DNA from: Phorcus lineatus
Lineage: Eukaryota > Mollusca > Gastropoda > Trochida > Trochidae
Assembly: GCA_921293015.1 (NCBI GenBank)
Contig: OV121081.1
Coordinates: 49,563,877 to 49,627,876 of the forward strand
Reading direction: 5' to 3'
Length of the DNA stretch: 64,000 nucleotides
Below the pieces are notes generated by a model. It was not told the origin of the DNA. It ran no database searches and worked only from the letters and a program-made list of their open reading frames with translations. Shown piece after piece: positions 59,282-64,000 of the stretch. Position numbers and translations under genes: made by a program. Numbering within the stretch: position 1 is the first letter of the stretch; the number at the start of each line of letters is the position of its first letter.

Positions 59282-62200
59282 GTAAGAAATTTCCTACGAT
59301 TAAAGTAATTGTTTCAAATTATCCTAATTTCATCACTTTACCTATCAAGCTTGATCTTAGCAGTTCATTTGTTTTATAGAATAGATGTATATTATTTTGC
59401 ATATTATTTGCATATTTTTTTTCTGTGGAAAGTCTTTCACAAAATCTATTTCTTTGAAATGAATTGAAATACAAAAGTAATGTCTGAACCTATTCATTGT
59501 TACCTACGCATGATTGTGTGTATACCTCTCTGTAAACTAAGCATAAATGTTTTGGTTTTGCAGAGTTAAGTGACGAGCGAGATGATTTTAAAGACGGGTG
59601 CGAAGTTCTGCTACAACACAAAACAAGGTGAGGAGGAAACTCTTATTTATGTGATAGTTTTAGTCAATATTTTAGAAACAACACTGAAGTCCCTGATTCA
59701 AGGACCAGCCAGACAGTTTGACTCGAGGCTGATGTCCTTCATTCTATATCAACTATATGATGCAATGGTTTGGATCAACAGATAATGATAAAAAACAAGG
59801 GATGACTAAAACAGAATAAAAAGACATAGTTTCAAACCTTTAATTCACAAAGGTTTTAGAATCGTTAGGCGCTTTTCTTCAGTCCTTAAAAATTGCCAGG
59901 TCAGGTCATTTTAGTTTTTCCACTGTAGCGATGTTCATTGCAAATAATGTAATGGTTACAATATTTTTTTTCTCTCTTCCTGCCCCTCTGTTGATGTCTA
60001 CAGTTTTTATCAATTGTCTCAAAATATCAACACAATTTGTCCATTGGCTTATTTTTTTTATTTATACAGCTTTTGTCAACTTTTGTTCATGTAGGTTGCT
60101 TGAGAAGGCGAGAAGTCTGCAGAATCAGAATGAGGTCTTATGTAACGAGAACACCAGACTCCGCAACCTGCTGGAGTCTGTCAGAACTCAGTGAGTAGCT
60201 TTAGTCCACCCTCAACAATCGTACATGTATATGCAAACCAGTCATTTATGCCAGTAGCCAGGTATGTCGGCAACTTGCTTGAATCTTTAAGTTGGAGTCC
60301 ATCATTATTATGACGTCGGCAACATCACGGATAGGTGTAAGATGTTGGAAATCTCCAACCCAATGTCATAAACAATAGCATTTAGAGGTACATGAAACCA
60401 TCCTTCCAAGTAATAAGTCATGCAGGTCAGCAACTTTCTGGAATCTCTGAAACTCTGTGAATACCTCTATATTCAATTACATTTTCAGGGGCAAAAATAT
60501 CTTTAAAAATATGTCGTGATACAGGTACCTCATGATACGTCATGATTTAGTAAACACGACATTCTTTGGACAGATACCATTTCACTGATCTTAGGTCTGA
60601 TTTTATACCTCCATTTTTTCAAACTTTTTCCTTACAAAGCAATATGACTCTAGTGTTGATTTTTTAAGTACATTAGCTACTTACAAGTGGTAATTCAGAT
60701 GTCACCACTACACTTGTATCAGGCAATTATATCTATTAACAATTGTTTTTTCATTGCATGAATAAACTTATTCATTTCTGTCCCCTAGGACACATGTCAA
60801 TATATCACCTCCTCTTCATTCTTATAACCCAAGGAATTCACTATGATTTGCTTCCACCACATTTTAATCAGGTCCGCCCCCAAATATATTTTTTCATATA
60901 CATATTCCAAAATGTGAATTAAATCTATATGGATAACTATTCATGCCTTTTGTCTTCTGTTGCGTAAACAAGTTACATAGAAGTCTGGTTTGACATTTCA
61001 GAGATGGGTGTGGCAGCAGATGTGAAACATGTGATCATCTACAGCGTTCCCTGTCGGCCATTCAGGAAGCGTATAAACACAGCCTGGACGAGAAGGAGAA
61101 GATGATACATTACTTAGGTAATAATTTTATTTGGTTCAAAGCCAGATTTCTGAGAAATTGAGGAATTTGTAAATAAATTTGTGCTCATATTGGCTGGATA
61201 GCTAGTTCCACTACTGTTATATTAATCTGCTGACAGTCTGTAGATTAGATTTGGATATGGTTAAATTTCATATTGAGATAACTTTGAACAATTAAACACA
61301 ATTGTTTAATAATCATCTGTTCCTCTGTATTTGGATTGCTCACTTATTACCGGTAATTATTATCCATCCATCTATCTCTCAGATATATTTGTTTCTTTCG
61401 CTGAAAATGATGGTAACCTTTCTGGATATTTGGTTACTTAAGTGGTGTATTTGACATCCTCATCAACATGACTAAACTTTTAATCAGGTAATGATAAATT
61501 TTTATCCAATTTCTGTGATGTGTTTCTATTTCATTTGTTTTTTTGTTTTTTGTTTCCTTTTTATTTCCCATTTCATTTGTTTTATTCCAGAAGAGAGAGT
61601 TGCTGAACTCAGTAGACATTCTTCACCCTTCAGCAAGCAACAGGATCTCAAGTAGGTTGTGACCCATAGCAAGCCTTGTCACACTAGGTTCTTCTAGTGG
61701 TGTTTGTAGCCTCTTTTTTATAGAATTAAGAGCTATCCTCTGGATTGTTGCACGTAACTCCATCCATCAATGTCAAGAACAGAGAAATTGAAAAAAAATA
61801 TAATATTTTTTTGTGATCTTAGTGATCTCAAGTAAATTTTTAGCTATGTCATGCCTTGTCACACTAGGTTCTTTAAGTGACAGTTGTACTCCCATGTTAT
61901 AAAATTATGAATCAGTTTTTGGCCAAAGGTAACACTTGAGGTTACCTTCTTACCGACAAAAGGAAAAAATACATGCATACTAAATTTCTGACAGTGATAT
62001 CAGGATATTGATTCAAAATAATAGCCTATTTGATACCTAAGAAAAAATGACAACCATCTAAGGCACTCGTGAGCTAGCCATGAAATTCAGCAACAGAATG
62101 TTACAACTGAATGATGAATGATCTTTTATCAATTATGGTTATAAATTGTTATAGAATTTAAAGTTTAAGAGTGAGAAATAACAAATTGGTACATCTTGTA

Positions 62201-64000
62201 TGTCTTAATGTTGATTCATCTCAATGATCAAACTTAATGTATTTACTGCTCTGGAATTAAACATACTGATGTGTGATACTTCTCTTAGTCTTTCCAGTCT
62301 GCTGACACCAGACAAATCCATTAATGATGGGGAAACAGCTAGAGCCTCAAGAGGTCGTGGGAAGAGTCCATTACTGAGAGGCGAAAAGGAAGAAAATGTT
62401 GCAAGTAAAAAGATCCTGGAAGCAGTCAGCCAAAGACTTGGTCGTGAGTCAACTCAAGATGATGATGTTCTCAATATCAAACAGCATAGAAGATGCAGAG
62501 AATCAAAAGATTGGAGTAAAGATAAGGATATGCAGTTTGATGACAGTGGGTATTTTGGGAAGGGTTCATTGAGAAACACTGATGGTGCTGTGAGCCACAA
62601 AACCATTACTCCTGCTAAGAAATATGACTATACAGATAATATAACCTCTCAAGAAAATTATAACAGGACTCAAAACTCAGATTGTAACAGGACAGTGAAA
62701 AACGATCCCAAAAGTAATGGTGACAAACTTAGAGGAAGTAGAAATACCGAGAGAAATTTAGAAGATTGCAGAGACATACAGAGAGAACAAGGAAGGAGAG
62801 AGGTGAGATTGAATCCTCCGCCTCCATCAGAGAAGAGCGGTACTACGGAGGAGGCTGCTGACAAGGAAAGTCCTGAAACTCAGACTCTGAGGAAGCTTGG
62901 ACTGGGCCGGAAACCTAGCAAGAGAAGCAGGTATACTGAGGTAAGGCAGTCCTATCTGTTTTAAATCATTATCTGTGGATTTTGGTATACAGGATAGCTT
63001 ATCTTTATTATATTTCGAATGGTGAAATATGCCATTTATCAGTGAAAATAAAACCCGTATTTTCACCGAGTGAAATAAAAATGGTATTCTACTCAGTGAA
63101 ATGATGCAAAAATCATATGACGTCGTCTGTGACGTCATGAAACAATTGAATGACGTCATGCAACAGCCGCGTTAGCGAAGCGTTTTAGCTTCTCAATTCA
63201 TATAGTTAGGGTCATTTACGGGGTTTTGGGAAACATAATAAATAGAACATTTGACATTTCCCGTCGAATACCATGAATATCTCATCTCGTGAAGTAGAAA
63301 ATCATGTATTTACACTCTAGGCTACCCCACTCGGGAAAATATAAATTTCTACTTCACTCGATAAGATATTCATGGTATTCGACGAGAAATGTCAAATATC
63401 CTCTATTTATATAGTGGATATCATGCATGAACAGGTCAATGCTGAATAGAGTATCATTATTACTTGATCTAAAAGCGAGTTGAGATTACTGATAGTTGGA
63501 ACGCATGTTTTAGACAGAAATTTGACACAGTTTGTAATCTATAGATTTGTACTTTCATAAAGCAATGTCTCATTGCATAAGAGTCAAAGTGAGTAAAATT
63601 TCATGTAAAATTTACGTCAGGGTTTTGACAACACAGAGTTAATTTATGAAATTGCATGTGCTTTTAAATGTAAATTTATATCTTAATTCCTCCAAGAAAC
63701 CAGAGGGTGTTATTATTTGACAGACTGTCAAACTAAGGGCTCAGTGAAAACAAGATGCTTATTAAAGCTGTAACACACAGAATCATTTGGTAGAAGCATA
63801 TTAGGTTGTATTTCCATATTCTTTACTTATGTTACAAATTTTCTGTTAAATTTAGTACTTATGGTCTTAGGGGCCTGCCCTTGTGAAAAACAGATATAAT
63901 GAAATACATTTTAATTTACATTTTGATCATTGACCTTCATTTCTCATTTACCTAGGACTCGCCAACTAATAAAAAGGCAAAGTTTAACAAATCTCCTTTA
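59182..64000 (+). CDS. CtIP/RBBP8-like coiled-coil protein, 5' part of gene
   Basis: Seven exons (59182-59281, 59564-59627, 60095-60190, 61002-61117, 61591-61651, 62289-62940, 63956 to the edge) join in phase to give 378 residues so far. Residues about 8-125 are predicted coiled coil (LQTALKRVYSIHKEKVKG, NENTRLRNLLESVRTQ, EERVAELSRH) interrupted by DGCGSRCETCDHL. A coiled coil followed by a short Cys pair is the layout of the CtIP N-terminal tetramerisation region (GLCDRC in human, as remembered), which acts with MRE11 in DNA-end resection. The next 220 residues are charged and disordered, ending LGLGRKPSKRSRYTE then DSPTNKKAKFNKSPL. The defining CtIP C-terminal motifs would lie beyond the window, so another coiled-coil protein is possible. 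Confidence 0.72.
59564..59627 (+). CDS. CtIP-like exon 2
   Basis: Phase 1 in (acceptor GGTTTTGCAG), phase 2 out (ACA AG|GTGAGG). It encodes ELSDERDDFKDGCEVLLQHK, continuing the coiled coil. Confidence 0.72.
60095..60190 (+). CDS. CtIP-like exon 3, leucine-rich coiled coil
   Basis: Phase 2 in, phase 2 out (ACT CA|GTGAGT). It encodes LLEKARSLQNQNEVLCNENT then RLRNLLESVRT, with heptad-like leucines. Two decayed copies of its last 30 bases and donor lie in the following intron. Confidence 0.78.
60261..60465. repeat. two decayed copies of an exon 3' edge within the next intron
   Basis: The exon end CGCAACCTGCTGGAGTCTGT-CAGAACTCA with donor GTGAGTAGC is echoed by GTCAGCAACTTTCTGGAATC-TCTGAAACTCT with GTGAATACC (60427-60465), and more weakly by GTCGGCAACTTGCTTGAATC (about 60266). 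The second copy keeps a GT but a poorer donor. Confidence 0.55.
61002..61117 (+). CDS. CtIP-like exon 4, Cys motif
   Basis: Phase 2 in, phase 1 out (TTA G|GTAATA). It encodes DGCGSRCETCDHLQRSLS then AIQEAYKHSLDEKEKMIHYL. The CxxxCxxC at its start is a candidate zinc or inter-chain contact site inside the coiled coil. Confidence 0.78.
61591..61651 (+). CDS. CtIP-like exon 5
   Basis: Phase 1 in (acceptor TTATTCCAG), phase 2 out (CTC AA|GTAGGT). It encodes EERVAELSRHSSPFSKQQDL, the end of the coiled coil and a Ser-rich linker. Confidence 0.7.
62289..62940 (+). CDS. CtIP-like exon 6, long disordered region
   Basis: Phase 2 in (acceptor ACTTCTCTTAG), phase 0 out (GAG|GTAAGG). It carries 217 codons rich in Lys, Arg, Asp, Ser and Asn, starting LSSLLTPDKSINDGE and ending LGRKPSKRSRYTE. 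No folded domain is evident. Basic clusters near the end could serve as nuclear targeting or DNA contact. Confidence 0.78.
63010..63412. mobile_element. two-module element: TGACGTCA sites plus terminal hairpin, second copy type
   Basis: TGACGTC(A) occurs at 63118, 63130 and 63151 after several GTGAAAT words. A strong hairpin follows, with arms 63236-63300 and 63346-63410 (AATACCATGAATATCT pairing with AGATATTCATGGTATT). The outer end ATATCCTCTATTTAT matches the outer end of the 19.5-kb element. It lies in the last visible intron of the CtIP-like gene. Confidence 0.55.
63956..64000 (+). CDS. CtIP-like exon 7, cut by window edge
   Basis: Acceptor CATTTACCTAG, phase 0, 15 codons to the edge (DSPTNKKAKFNKSPL). 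The Lys-rich character continues the previous exon. The exon end is not visible. Confidence 0.62.

Larger units (their letters stand above)
59628..62288. other. introns of the CtIP-like gene
   Basis: Besides the exon-edge copies at 60261-60465, the sequence TCACACTAGGTTCTT(C/T) occurs at 61679 and 61859 in two related stretches of about 40 bp (GCAAGCCTTG, GTCATGCCTTG), an old duplication. Nothing else was recognised. Confidence 0.45.

Overview
The window looks like nuclear DNA of a mollusc, most likely a bivalve or a related marine lophotrochozoan. It is AT-rich, its genes are split by introns of a few hundred bases to about 19 kb with clean GT-AG borders, and it is littered with short non-autonomous DNA transposons. 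The motif GAGTTATCTCCCTTTG, which I remember as very common in mollusc genomes and transcripts, occurs three times. The species is inferred, not shown. There are no operons, CRISPR arrays, rRNA genes or convincing tRNA genes, and I see no retrovirus-like or Polinton-like element.

Three protein genes can be assembled by joining exons in phase. (1) A plus-strand DYRK4-like (class II DYRK) protein kinase gene has coding exons from 3155 to 38924. The main chain is 659 codons. It has a mutually exclusive pair of 137-nt exons for the ATP-binding loop (29286-29422 or 30425-30561), an optional or alternative 858-nt exon (22417-23274) and a candidate 9-nt microexon (38637-38645). (2) A minus-strand four-exon gene (50666 down to 48273) encodes a 181-residue Cys-rich protein that resembles Drosophila pinocchio. 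It is convergent with the kinase gene. (3) A plus-strand gene starts at 59182 and runs off the right edge. It encodes an N-terminal coiled coil with a CxxxCxxC motif followed by a disordered, basic region, and is tentatively a CtIP/RBBP8-like DNA-end-resection factor.

Layout: 1-3141 is upstream DNA or a 5' intron. 3.2-24.8 kb is the very long first part of the kinase gene; it holds a 1.4-kb, 48-bp minisatellite, a hAT-like element, other repeats and the 858-nt exon. 24.8-38.9 kb holds the compact kinase exons. 38.9-48.3 kb is convergent 3' sequence. 48.3-50.7 kb is the Cys-rich gene. 50.7-59.1 kb is dense in transposons: hAT-like elements, a palindromic element, a 1.77-kb fold-back element with 5-bp target duplications, and a PIF/Harbinger-like MITE. 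59.2-64 kb is the coiled-coil gene.

The strongest unusual observation is the mutually exclusive exon pair of the kinase. Both versions keep the glycine loop and the beta-3 lysine but differ around them, and either using both or using neither breaks the frame. Two exon edges, in two different genes, also have decayed copies close by in an intron.
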